Positions 13,401 to 24,051 of a stretch of 64,000 nt of DNA are shown one piece after another. This DNA is from Vitellaria paradoxa (Eukaryota; Streptophyta; Magnoliopsida; Ericales; Sapotaceae), in NCBI GenBank assembly GCA_019916065.1, contig CM034242.1, positions 8,562,879 through 8,626,878 of the forward strand. Reading direction: 5' to 3'. The position numbers were made by a program, and so were the translations under genes. The notes under the pieces are model-generated. The model worked only from the letters and a program-made list of their open reading frames with translations, was not told where the DNA came from and did no database searches. Within the stretch, counting starts at the first letter, position 1. Every line of letters begins with the position of its first letter.

Positions 13401-14030
13401 TTATATTTCTCGCTTATTCAGCAACAGTTGGTATTTTTATAACCTATCAAACTCAGTAAAATTGACAATTTTTAGTATTTTATCAAGTACCTAAAGCACT
13501 AAAAATTAGTGTTTTTTTGTTTTTGTTTTTTATTTTTATTTTTTCCCCTTCCAAATGGGTCTAGAGTGTGTTTGGAAATAAAAAAATTAGTAAAATTTGA
13601 TAAAATTTATAGATACGTATCACGCAGTGAGATAAAAAGTAAATAACTTTCAAATCAGTATTTTTCAATGAATATCAAAGTTTCAAACAGAACCTTCATT
13701 GTAAAACCTCCAATTCTATTTCATATTTAATGCATATAAAGGGTGATTAGATAATCAACCTTTACACAACATATATATATATATATATAAGTAATATATG
13801 ACGAAATTTTATTAGAAGAAATAAGAAATAATAAAAATTAGGTTTTTTTTTTCTATTAAATACCCCTATAATCATTATACTAACAAAATGTTATAATTAT
13901 CCTTTACTGCATTTTCAAATGCGACTTTTTTTATAATTTCACATGAGTAACAATTATTTGAAATGAAAATCACCAGTCTCTTTTCTTTAGTCTTACATAT
14001 GAGCAAAATAATGTCATCTCTATTGTAACA

Positions 14031-14171
14031 CTGTTTAGAGCACTAAAAATATTGAAAATCATTGAAAATCGTTTAAAATTTTAAAAAATATTCATTTTTT
14101 TATTTTACTGTACAAATTACAAATTTATAAAATTTATCAAATTTTATATTTTTTGTCGGTCCAAACACTCC
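14031..14171. repeat. MITE-like repeat, family B
   Basis: Starts CTGTTTAGAGCACTAAAAA, core TACTGTACAAATTACAAATT, ends TTTGTCGGTCCAAACACTCC. Ends are imperfect inverted repeats (GTTTAGAG / CCAAACAC). Confidence 0.5.
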
Positions 14172-14375
14172 CTCTATATGTATTGTGTATTTGGAGTTGC
14201 ATAAATTATTATGAATTTGTAAAAATTATAGTTTCACAAATCATACTTTGAATAAAAAATTTAAAATTTATAAAAATTTATTTTATTTTATAGATAACAA
14301 GACAACCCCAAAATATACTTACAATATATTTTGTAGATAACTAAACAGCCCCAAAATACATGACAACTCATGTTA

Positions 14376-14630
14376 TCATGTTTTCTTCGTTGGAAAAAAT
14401 TAACATGTTTTCTTAATAAAAATGACAAGAATTATCTTAATCTATCAAATTGTTTTCCATTCTAAGCACTACCACCATAAACTTTTTTAATAGCTTTATG
14501 AGTTGTCATGCTCTTTTCATTGGTAAAAATTAACATGCTTTCCTGATAAGAATGACAAGAATTGTCTTAATCCATCAAACTATTTTCCATTCTAAGTATT
14601 ACTACGATAAACATTTTTTAATAACTTTAT
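14376..14630. repeat. Tandem duplication, period 130 bp
   Basis: 14,376-14,499 and 14,506-14,630 align over their whole length, sharing for example ATGACAAGAATT, TCTTAATC and TTTTCCATTCTAAG. Scattered substitutions show it is not recent. No coding potential. Confidence 0.8.
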
Positions 14631-15312
14631 ATCATTAATAGTGAATCATTAAACCCATTAAATGCCATGTGATACTAACCTTAGGTTTTAATTTTATTGA
14701 CTTAGATTTTGTTAAAAAAAATAAATAAACAAAAATTAGAATTACTATTATATATACTATAAAATATGAATAACTGATTATTATTTTTACTTTATTTATT
14801 GATATATAAATATGATCTGAGTATTTTTAATATTTTACTTAATTTTTTTAAGTAATGCAATATGGTTTATTTATTTTTATAAAAAATAAATTACAATCTC
14901 ATATCTGTATGGCACATACCTCTTGTTGTCCTATGTTAAAATATGGTAAAGAATTAAGGAAATTTGGATGGTTAAATTTTACAAAATATTGGTGTAAAAT
15001 TGATATCTGACTCTGTTTGGACTTTCAATTTTTTTCAAAATCTCCTAAAAAACTCCAAAAAAAATTTCAATTTCTTTCAATAAAATTTCGCTACGTTTTA
15101 CTTTTTAAATTACTTTAACTTTAATTTTTAATTTTTAAAAATTTTTTCAGGAATCCAGACGGCACCGAAATTTTGTTAGAAAAAATTTAAAAAGGGTGAT
15201 AAAAATTATATATTTTCTCTTAGTATTTTTTGTGAAGCCAAACACTCCCGTAGAAAAACTACCAATTTTTTTTTTTTTTTTTTTCCGAAGTAGTCTAGCT
15301 CCCCAGGACCGT

Positions 15313-15332
15313 GGCATCGTTAAAACGATGCC
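15313..15332. repeat. Perfect palindrome GGCATCGTT-AA-AACGATGCC
   Basis: Two 9-bp arms with a 2-nt spacer, at the left edge of a GC-richer island (15,290-15,640) bounded on its left by a poly-T run. A 96-codon frame covers 15,345-15,635 but resembles no family I know. Confidence 0.7.
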
Positions 15333-15926
15333 CATTGAAAGAGCGTGGGCCAGGGACGAATAATGACGTTTTCAGAAGCTTTTGCGCGCTTTAAGGGGAA
15401 GCTAACGAAAGCATCTCATGTGCGGTTAGGTCGCGACTCGGGCCTACCGGCTCAGAAGAATAGCCGTTACCTAAAGGCCGGACCGCCAAGACCCCAATAC
15501 TTTCCACTTGATTCTAATTCATTTACCACCCATCTTCCTACTAAATTACTAAGAAGCCATTGCCTCTTGGCCCGCTGTCCTTTTTCGTTCGGCATCGATG
15601 TAATTAACACAAAATCAATCGCGTTCGTAGCATAATTTCGAAGTTTGAATATTCTAAAGAGATATAGATGTTACTATCGTGATTAGCTAGTATTTTACTT
15701 ACTTTTTTTATCTATAATTTATTTCGGATCTTGAATAGTTTAGTCGATATTAAAAGAGTGTTTAGTTTATCAAAATTTATAAAAAATTTACAAAATTTTA
15801 TCAAAATTTTCAATTATATTTGGTTAAATATCACTTTAATATCAATTTTTTGTTATTTTTTTATATTTTTTTTGCCATTCAAACACCACTTGAGTTTAAA
15901 TCACAATATCAGAGCCATTAAATTAT

Positions 15927-16083
15927 GGGCTCGTTAGGTTGGTCAAATTTTGACAAAAAAGTATAATAAAAATGAAAAGAAGTGATATAAAGACGATAGG
16001 TGTTAAAATTTAATTGGAAAAAAGTACAAAAAATAGTTAAAAATTGAAGAATTTTGGTAAACTTTGATAGGCCAAACAGGGCC
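15927..16083 (+). repeat. MITE-like repeat, family C
   Basis: Left end GGGCTCGTTAGGTTGGTC and the reverse complement of the right end (GGCCCTGTTTGGCCTATC) pair imperfectly. Interior has AAGTGATATAAAGACGATAG and TTAAAATTTAATTGG. Confidence 0.5.
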
Positions 16084-17647
16084 TATAAGATAAATTATAA
16101 GTTTGTTTGGATTTTTTTTTAAATCTTTACAAATCTCTTTAAAATTTAAATTTTCTACTCACTGCACAAATTATGAGACTGCAATTTTTACAAATTTAAA
16201 CAACTCCAAGCACCTTTATATTTTACACATTTGAACTCTATTCAGGAGCTCAATTAGTGACTTAATTTTTTTAACAGCAATTAAGAGCGTTAATTACTAT
16301 TTTTTTTGTCTCACTATTAATCGTCCCTCGTTCAACTTTTATAAGTAAAATGGTTACTGAGACCCTTAATTGTTAATTTGAAAAAAAAAAAGGAAAAAAA
16401 ACTAAGACCTTTAAGTAAGTTTCAAGTAAAGTTTAGGAGTGCAAAGTATAATTTACCTTAAAATATAATCAGTGTTACAAATGAATTAAGATGAGTCGAG
16501 TAACAAGACTTTTAAATTTTTTTTTTTAAACTTAATCGAACTTGAAAATGTATATAAATTTGATCTATTAAGCTTTCAACTTGTGCTTTAATCAAGTCAG
16601 GTTACATTAATTTGATTATTTTATACAAATTTAAATTTATGAAATCGAAATCAAGTTACAAATTATGTTCAATCTTAATTTGATTTTATATTGAATTTAA
16701 ATTCTTTGAATTTAATAGTTCTAAATATAACTTAATGACAATTAAATATTATTCATTAAACAAAATATTACATTTCATCCTATATTAGAATTAACATAAT
16801 ATCAAAAAAATATTAAATGTTGTTACAATTTCTTCCTTTTCATTGAATGCAAGTTTCATAAAAAGGAAAAAAAAAAAAAGAGTAAATTATATTTTGCACT
16901 CTTACCCCTTCTACTAAATCTTAGTTGAAAATATATACTTTCAATTATAACAATTAAATCAAATACTCTAATTTGTTGCAATGTGAATATTTTTTAAATT
17001 ATAATTAATATATTTTTTATTAATCATTATTACAACTATTTTTAAGTAAAGACGCATATTTGCTCCTATATTTTCAGAAAGAAATAAATTTTATTTATTG
17101 TATACATCATTAATATATGTGAAAATTCTTATAATCATTTAATAAAATATGTTCTCAAAAATTTGCATATGAAATATATACATTGAATAAGCGTAACTTG
17201 TTTTTAGCTATAATATGCATGAAAACTGCAGCGGAATTTTTCTTACCCACTTCATGATTGTATTGCCCGCCTTGAAAGTGAACGTAGGAATGCATTTGTA
17301 GTGACAAAAGTAAAATAAAATAATTTAAAATGAGTTATTTTGTGAGCTTGTAATGAAATAAAAAATAATAATTTTTTAATAATTTTTAACAAAATCAAAC
17401 GCGCCCTTGAGTCTTATTTTAGCGGTTCATTGTAGTTCACTCACAGATTTACTTCAAGCGGATGTCCTCTTTTTATGGAGTTGCGCAACGAAATATCATA
17501 TACATAAGAGATTAGGGGTCCGAAGGATCGAGGTGAGAAGCGGATATCTTGCTTGAAATAAATTCGTAAGGAGGCCGCATGCACCGTCAAAATAGAACCA
17601 AATGCCTGGAACTTGTGTGTGGGTACTTTCTAAAGCGGACAATTTGG

Positions 17648-17798
17648 CTCGTTTAGAGTTAAAATAAAATAATATAAAATTTTATAAATTTTTACAAACA
17701 TAAATTACGAGGTAATAAAATTTAAATTATTCACTCACTGTACAAAATACGAGACATTAATTTTACTATTTTATATAATTTTATACAACTCTAAACAC
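17648..17798 (-). repeat. MITE-like repeat, family A, inverted
   Basis: Reverse orientation of the 771 and 20,503 copies: starts CTCGTTTAGAGTTAAAAT, has ACATAAATTACGAGGTAATA and CACTGTACAAAATACGAGAC, and ends TATACAACTCTAAACAC. The core shares CACTGTACAAA with family B, so A and B may be related. Confidence 0.6.
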
Positions 17799-17932
17799 AT
17801 ATCTTCATGAGATAAATAAGAAAAATTCCCTGCAAAATTATATAATTTTATACCTTAAAAAATGGTCATCTTATAAGTCACTTAAAAATTCTTCAATGAA
17901 GTTTTACGGAAGAATCACATTGTCTGTTAGAG

Positions 17933-18075
17933 TGATAAAAAATAAAATAAAATAAGATAAAATGAGATAAGTTATAAATTTGTAATTTGTGTGGCGAGGT
18001 AAAAAATAAATAATTTTTAAAATTTTTTAATATTTTTACTATTTTTTAGAAAATTTATCACACCAAACGGAGTCA
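17933..18075. repeat. MITE-like repeat, family B, reverse layout
   Basis: Begins CTGTTAGAGTGATAAAAAAT-like, has AAAATGAGATAAGTTATAAA and GTAATTTGTGTGGCGAGG, and ends ATCACACCAAACGGAGTC. Confidence 0.5.
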
Positions 18076-18235
18076 ATACATTAAAAATGCAATTACTTAA
18101 TTGTTATGGTTAAAATATAAAATATAAAATTTTAATTTTATATAAAATGAAAAAATTTAAAATATAATTTATAAACTAATAAAATGAAATGTATTATAGA
18201 TTTTTTTTGGCAAAATCAGAAGGAGACTACTAAGA

Positions 18236-18352
18236 GAGTATTCAGAGTGAAAAAAATCAATATAAATTGATAGGAGTTATAGTTTTATAATTTATGTAAT
18301 AAATAAAAAATTTAAATTTTATTTATTTATTTTATATTGAGTTCCGAACACT
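18236..18352 (+). repeat. Short MITE-like repeat, family A derivative
   Basis: Starts GAGTATTCAGAGTG, has TTTTATAATTTATGTAATAA and ends TTGAGTTCCGAACAC. It lies about 190 bp upstream of the FLZ gene leader and so could influence its promoter. Confidence 0.4.
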
Positions 18353-18540
18353 GCATAAACCTGTGATCTCAATCGTTGATACATAAGCCCCCACACGGAC
18401 CACTTGGATTCAGGCGGGTTTTCCATTTTTTTTTTTTTTAAGTATATGAAATGTTGTACACTATTATTTTCTTGTATTGCTTTTTCAAGCCAATAGATTC
18501 ACTCGCACGGAGTCTCCGAAACGCGCCGGTGGTTAACACT

Positions 18541-18642
18541 CTGTGTGTGTGTGTGTGTGACTCTCTTTATAACTGCCTCCCTCCTTCCTCTTTCCCCTCC
18601 ATCACTCTCACTCTCTCTCTCTGTGTCACTCTCTCTCTCTGA
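18541..18642 (+). repeat. GT and CT microsatellites in the FLZ leader
   Basis: A (TG)n run is followed by CT-rich tracts (CTCTCTCTCTCTG twice) directly upstream of the FLZ coding start. Pyrimidine-rich leaders of this kind are common in plant 5' UTRs. A frame open through this stretch has no in-frame ATG before 18,677, so it is treated as untranslated. Confidence 0.75.
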
Positions 18643-18656
18643 GCAAACCGAAACCC

Positions 18657-18677
18657 ATGCCAGTAAGCAAACATTAA
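18657..18677 (+). promoter_or_regulatory. Six-codon upstream ORF overlapping the FLZ start
   Basis: ATG CCA GTA AGC AAA CAT TAA encodes MPVSKH. Its stop (18,675-18,677) overlaps the main ATG (18,677-18,679) by one base, giving TAATG. Any ribosome using this ATG would end exactly on the main start, which suggests translational coupling or damping. Whether the transcript includes it depends on the unmapped start site, but the CT-rich leader upstream suggests it does. Confidence 0.6.
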
Positions 18678-19861
18678 TGGACTCTATAGCCAGTAAACGA
18701 TCTTGTTTCATAGAGGAAGACGTTGGTCTGGCCTCTGTTGCAGATATGGAGGTTGGATTCTCTGGGACAAATCACCACCCTTTCTTCTCCAGACCTTTCT
18801 ATCACGCTGCCTTCGAAAGAAGAAACAGCCTCCTATTCCCTTCCCCTGCAGGGTCTCCGAGATCTGCGAGGTTCTCTGACGGCAGATTTCATGATCACCA
18901 CTGGCCTCATTTCCTCGACTCTTGTTTTCTTTGCGGGAAGCCCCTTGGCAATAACAAAGATATTTTTATGTACAGGTTTGTTCCTCTCTCTCTCTCTCCC
19001 CCCCCCCCTCTCTCTCTGTTATTCTTCTCCGTTTGTGAGCGAGTGGGAATATCGAATTTTCCTGGAAAGTTTTGTTTACCAAGGGATTTTTGCCCCCCTC
19101 CCCCCCCCCCCCAAACCCAAAAAAAATATTTTTATAGGATTTTGCTCCAAAATTGTGCACTTGCTCATTGGGTTTTTCTTTATTGGACCAACTAACGCAA
19201 GGATGGAAACTGGAATGAATGAAATTTATTTATTTATTATTATTTTCCCCAATTTACTACGTTTGGTTGCTGAGAAAGGTGAGGAACATGAAATAGTATG
19301 AGCCCAAAATTGAGATCTCTACATCTCATGCACAGATTCTTTTCAACCATGATTGGACTTGGGGGGAGTAATGGGCTTTTCGGTTCTAAGATACGGGAGT
19401 CTCAAAGTATCCAAAATTTTTTAATTTGCTCTCCTTTTCCTTTGTTTTCATAGCAACCAAACAGGACTTTTTTTTTTTTTTTTCCTTATGAAATCTCTGT
19501 ATTCCTATTTCGTTTGGATGACCAAAAAAGTCCAATAAAAATATAAGGAGTTGGTTTAAAAGTGATATGTGCTAGAATTTAATTGAAAAAAAATATAAAA
19601 AGTAAGCAAAAATTGATGGGTTTTGGTGTATGCATGTGGATGATTGTTACGTTGATGTGATGATTGTACAGGGGGGACACACCATTCTGCAGCGTGGAAT
19701 GCAGAGCAGAGCAGATGGAGATGGACGAAGCCAAGGAGAAGAGCTGGAACCTCTCTGCTTCCATGAAAGCAGTGAGAAAAGACCAGAAGAAATCCAAATC
19801 TACCTCTCCAAACAAAGCCCAAGACCACCCTTTCCGAACTGGCACAATGGCAGCTGCTTAA
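18677..19861 (+). CDS. FCS-like zinc finger (FLZ, DUF581) protein, two exons
   Basis: Exons 18,677-18,975 and 19,672-19,861 join through a 696-bp GT-AG intron and give 162 residues. The FLZ domain is at about residues 78-121 and is split by the intron at Arg100: CxxC at Cys83/Cys86 (DSCFLCGKPL), then Cys106 and Cys110 (FCSVEC). A basic Lys-rich tail follows (about 123-137). Upstream of the domain is a disordered Ser/Pro/His-rich stretch with a SPRSARF segment, typical of FLZ proteins. Family knowledge: FLZ proteins are land-plant adaptors that bind the SnRK1 kinase through the zinc finger in energy and stress signalling. The first in-frame ATG was taken as start. The two-exon layout with the intron inside the finger matches the family. 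The exact paralogue is not assigned. Confidence 0.93.
18976..19671 (+). other. FLZ intron
   Basis: GT-AG intron beginning GTTTGTTCCTCTCT and ending TGATTGTACAG. Holds CT and poly-C tracts near 19,000 and 19,100, and from about 19,510 a degenerate family C repeat (CGTTTGGATGACC, AAAAGTGATATGTGCTAG). No coding content. Confidence 0.85.
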
Positions 19862-20003
19862 TCACCATCAACTAGCATCCGAAGAAGACGAGCTGAATTC
19901 CATAGTCTCACCATCAGCACACCGAGAAAAGAAAAGATAAATCTATGGATTCTCTTTACCTTTTAGAGAGTAATAGGAGGAGAAAAGTAGAATACCAAGT
20001 TTA

Positions 20004-20005
<2 letters not shown>

Positions 20006-20049
<44 letters not shown>
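20006..20049 (+). repeat. (AT)n microsatellite, probable FLZ 3' UTR
   Basis: About 22 AT dinucleotides roughly 145 bp after the FLZ stop codon. Probably within or just past the 3' UTR. No AATAAA signal was fixed with confidence. Confidence 0.85.
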
Positions 20050-20051
<2 letters not shown>

Positions 20052-20247
20052 GTATAAATATGAGGCCTTTTTTTTGCCGGGTATCTGTGTTCCTCTACTC
20101 TTTTTTTTTTGGTTCGATGGGTGGTGTTTGGAAGTTTTTTCTGCTTTGATTTTGGAATTTTAAAGCATGGTAATGTAAAAAGCTAATACAAGGAAGTTTT
20201 ATTAATTTCTTCCTATTAGTGAGTACCGCTTTGTTTTTTCTGTCATT

Positions 20248-20410
20248 GGGAGTGTTTGAATGGAAAAAAGTTGTAAGAAAAAGTATAAAAAATTAATGTA
20301 AAAATGCTCTATCTTGAAATTTAATTAGAGGTATATGATGAAATTTGATTGAAAGAAATTAGTATTTTTTTTTTAATTTTTGATAGAAGCTGGTAATCCA
20401 AACATTCTCA
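20248..20410 (+). repeat. MITE-like repeat, family C
   Basis: Starts GGGAGTGTTTGAATGG and ends TAATCCAAACATTCTC, imperfect inverted ends. Interior has ATGATGAAATTTGATTGAAA shared with the 7,378 copy. Confidence 0.5.
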
Positions 20411-20502
20411 TACTTTGGTCCGTTTGGCATCCCTAACAAACACTATAAATTATTATAAATCTCCAATAACCTCTATGCCTCTAATTTTTTTTCCATTATT
20501 AA

Positions 20503-20670
20503 GAGTGTGTTTGGAGTTGTATAAAATTATATAAAATAGTATAAAATTGTAAAAGTAAATATCTCGTAATTCGTACAGTGAGTGAATAATATAAATTTTA
20601 CTAGCTTGTAATTCGTATTTATAAAAATTTGTAAGATTTTATTTTTATTTGAAGAATTCTAAATGGAGCC
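20503..20670 (+). repeat. MITE-like repeat, family A, best copy
   Basis: Starts GAGTGTGTTTGGAGTTGTAT, has TATCTCGTAATTCGTACAGT and CTTGTAATTCGTATTTATAA, and ends AGAATTCTAAATGGAGCC. Strong colinear match to 771-938. Confidence 0.6.
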
Positions 20671-22369
20671 TAATTTCAAAAAGTTTTAATATTTTGCTTA
20701 AAAAAATAAAAAATTTGAAAATAAGTTAACCGAATACGTAAATTTTTTTTACAATTATATTTTTGATGTCGAAAACTAATTATATTTTTGATGTCGAAAA
20801 CTTTCAAGCGAGTATTAGTATCACTATATTATGTGAATTTTTTTGAAATCATGGGAATAAATTTAAAAAATTATCTTTTGTTACTATTAAAAAAAACCTT
20901 AAAATTAATCTTAAATTATATTTTATTTTATTTTATTTTTTCTACTCCAAATGGAGCCTACGTTGTGTTTGTTTGATTGTGAAGTGCCTCTTTCGCTTTG
21001 AAAACTGACATCTTTATTTATTTCTGGGCCACGGAGAAGACCCGGAATTGGAGAAAGGAATTTCCTGGTAAGTTGGAGAAAAAGTGGGGCGGCTAGTGGG
21101 GGAATTTGGGAAAGGTGTGGGGGGTTTTGGGTTTGAGAAAGTGCTTTTGCTGGAGGGAGAAGTGTGATTTCCTTCTGGTGGGATGTCACGGGACCTGTGG
21201 GTGTGGGCTCTATCATGCTTGGTGGACTTGACCGATGGTCACCCTCTGATGGAGTATACGAGGGGCTGGAGTTGAGCTGGGAAAAAATAAAATAAAATAA
21301 AATAGTATTTTGGTTGTCCCAGCTCAACCAATAATTTCTGCTTAATTAATACTGAAAATTATAAGGTAAACTGCCGAGATCGAGCAATAATAACATGCTA
21401 TGGTCGTGCCATTCCTCGAACAAGAAAAGCCATATGTATCACGCCACTACATCATTATTGAGTATAAAGAATTATTTATATTAATTAATATACAATATTT
21501 TTAAATAAAAAATTGTAAACTGACTTTTTTTTATTTTCTTTTCGAAAAATTTTAAAGAAAACTTCATGAAAATGCCCTATGAACAATTGTGAAACATAGG
21601 AGCTCAAATTGTACCACTACAATTAAGCAATTATGTGGAAAGCTGGTATTCCTCGTATATTTAAGAATAGTTACAGGAGGGATGAGCAAAAATTAAATAA
21701 ATTGAGATAATAGATACGATCGACTTCAGTCACAATGATTTGGTTCTATGATTTAATTGATTTGGCTTTATTTAATGTTTATAAAAAGTTCAATAAGTTT
21801 AATTGGTGCTAAAATTTTATAATCAAATGAATGGAACTAAAGTTTTATAATACCTATATCTAAATCTACCGGAAAGAGTCTTGATTTTCTTCAATGGTTA
21901 TGAAAAAAAATCACTACTCTAAACAACCAAACCATAAATCCTACCACTTGTATTGAGGGAGAGCACTCCTCCAATTTAAAGCAACGCCTCTTAGGCTTTA
22001 CAATGGAACAGTTTCAAGACTTTCATGAATTAGGTTCTTCCTTTTCAATAGTCACAACAAAGTCATTGTGAAAGTTATCATGGCTTTTTAACGTGACTAA
22101 CACCATAACTACCACATATTATAATAGTGGCGTCACTTATGCCTTTTAATTCTGAAAATAACTATGCTCTACTTGATAATATCTAAATAAACTTAATGCC
22201 AATGATACCAACAACACAACGGTGCCGCTACACTTTATCAAAGTGGAGCGCCTTTACTTTCCATTCCCGCTACAGGAGGTTAATTAATAGCCCTAGTCCC
22301 AATAGTAGCCTCAGCTCCTAGGGCTAACCATTATCTCTTCAATTCCTATCCATATAGTTGCTTAATCAA
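20671..22369. other. Spacer between FLZ and VPS13 genes, left part
   Basis: AT-rich except for a G-rich patch at about 20,985-21,300. The 134-codon minus-strand frame there is Pro/Ser-rich and resembles nothing known. From about 21,900 the sequence changes character and may be the stop-riddled 5' part of the gag relic that follows. Confidence 0.5.
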
Positions 22370-22970
22370 ATCTCTTAACCACCTCTATACAAGTACCTAC
22401 TCACCCTTGAGCAAGTAAATAAGCATGTCAGAGCTTTGCTACAACAAGAAAATGCTCACCATTTCCTAAATGTTAATATTCATATTTGCTCTCTTTGTCT
22501 CGTTGAAGTGGCAAAAGCTCTCTACCCTGAGAGATATATAGTTCTTTAGTTTATAGGATTGGATGAAAAGAGAGGAGATACTCGGGAGCACATGGTTAGA
22601 TTGGTTGGTACTCTCAGTGTTCATTGATCTAACAAAAATATGTGCCTCAATGAGTTCTTCAAATCCTTAACTGACAAATTATACACTTGGTATAGTAACT
22701 TGCTTACATGATCTAATATTTCTTATTGAGAATACTTGGTTAAGAAGTTCTATGACAAATTCTTTTATGTAAAAGAGAAGCTCAATCCGCTTCATCTCAT
22801 CAGTGAAACACAAAGACTAGGAGAAGACTTTTTAACTTTAGTTTTTGTAGCTCAGAAACTCCATTATTACCTATTAGCATATTATCTTCATTACTCACAA
22901 GTTGCATGTATACTTGCTCACACAAACAATTTTATTAGGGAGAGAAAGACGATGGTTCCTTATTATTAAG
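22370..22970 (+). pseudogene. Decayed Ty3/Gypsy-type gag relic
   Basis: Conceptual translation, interrupted by several stops, retains the retrotransposon gag (capsid) pattern: GDTREHMVRLVGTLSVH near 22,575, then NEFFKSLTDKLYTWYSNL, then VKKFYDKFFYVKEKL and a following QRLGEDFLTL. This order of a CL.EF..SLT..A..WY block followed by F...F matches plant Gypsy gag. No intact frame, LTRs or pol were found nearby. Old and non-functional. Confidence 0.7.
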
Positions 22971-24051
22971 GGAGTATGATAGCACTTACAAGGCACCCAA
23001 AGTAGTAAATAGTCAAGTTAGAGTAATTATGTAGGCATACAGTATTTTTGGATTCTGATTTCTATGGTGAGCTTTCTCACACTGTAAACACTTAGACTTA
23101 GTTTCACAATACTGTTAAAAATTAATTTCTTGATTTTTTTAATGATTAAAATTACTTTCTTACATTTTAATTTTCTTTCAAATCATAAAAAGTAAAAAGT
23201 TAAAATTAATAAAAAAACAAAAAACTAATTACTAGAAAACTAGCATTTTCCCCTTTTCAAATACAAAAAAATTAGTTAGTAGCTAAATACACAATTTTTT
23301 TTTAAACTAAGCTTGAGAAAAAAAATTTGAGAAATTTTTGCAAAGGGGAAGTTGAAATGGTTTTTAAGTTGACGTACTAAGCGTCGAAATCTCATATTTA
23401 AATTATAATTTTATCATTTTAGGAACTATATTTTGATTTTTAAAATTTTGTTTGGACAATTTAGACATAATAAAAATGTGATTTTATCCATCTAAAATTA
23501 TATTATTAAAATGTGATTTTACCCATTTTAATTAACAATATATTATTAATTATTTTTTTTCTCGATAAGTTCTGTTGAATATTTTGGTTTGAACGGCAAA
23601 ATTAAAAAAAAAAAAAATTCCCAAGGTATTGCGCAATCTAAAGTAAAGCCACATTTCAGATCCTGCTGGACCAATCACTGGCGGACACCGAAGCAATATT
23701 GTAGAAATCAGAGAGTCACGTGTCTTACCCCCTCCTCTTCTGATTTACGTGGCGGATGGCGGCACTTCCACATTTCGAGTACGCGTCGCACCGAATGGTG
23801 GCTCTTAACCGCGCAAGGTTGCTTCCAGCGCTTTCATGCCTTTTTCCTTTCTCTCTATCAATCCCCTTTCTTCTCTCTAAAATCGAAACTTCGCACTTCT
23901 GCTGGCACAATATTCCCCCATTCTCCCCCACCATTTTCCAAATCCCCTTCTACATACAAATACATACACAACTGTATATGTAATTAATGTATAGATACGT
24001 ACACTCCCTGTTCCATTGACTTGCGTAATCGGAGACCAATCCATTTCGAAG
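22971..24051. other. VPS13 upstream region
   Basis: No gene seen. AT-rich to about 23,620, then a more balanced stretch to the VPS13 start, which is the likely promoter and 5' leader. A GTCACGTGTC motif lies near 23,716. Two tiny upstream ATGs (23,978, immediately followed by a stop, and 23,987 with 11 codons including the stop) precede the start codon if transcription begins upstream of them. No convincing TATA box. Confidence 0.5.

Larger units (their letters stand above)
1..18440. other. Gene-poor AT-rich spacer
   Basis: I find no supportable gene here. Open frames are short, low-complexity and unconserved-looking. The stretch is mostly A/T runs and dispersed 100-170 bp repeats, the clearest listed separately. 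Several less AT-rich islands (about 1,590-1,730, 9,200-9,400, 11,110-11,420, 15,290-15,640 and 17,420-17,640) stand out in base composition but show no recognisable product. Confidence 0.7.

Noticed and set aside
15345..15635. 96-codon plus-strand frame as a gene
   Set aside because: No family resemblance and no supporting splice or regulatory context. Kept only as a finding.
18545..18676. In-frame extension upstream of the FLZ ATG
   Set aside because: It has no in-frame ATG and encodes only TG/CT-repeat residues, so it is leader sequence.
19556..19845. Minus-strand frames over FLZ exon 2
   Set aside because: Antisense shadows of a recognised zinc-finger exon.
20923..21327. 134-codon minus-strand frame
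   Set aside because: Pro/Ser-rich, low complexity, begins near an (AAATA)n tract, and resembles no family. Not listed as a gene.
23589..23987. 132-codon frame just upstream of VPS13
   Set aside because: Basic, unconserved-looking, overlapping other frames in a GC-balanced promoter region.
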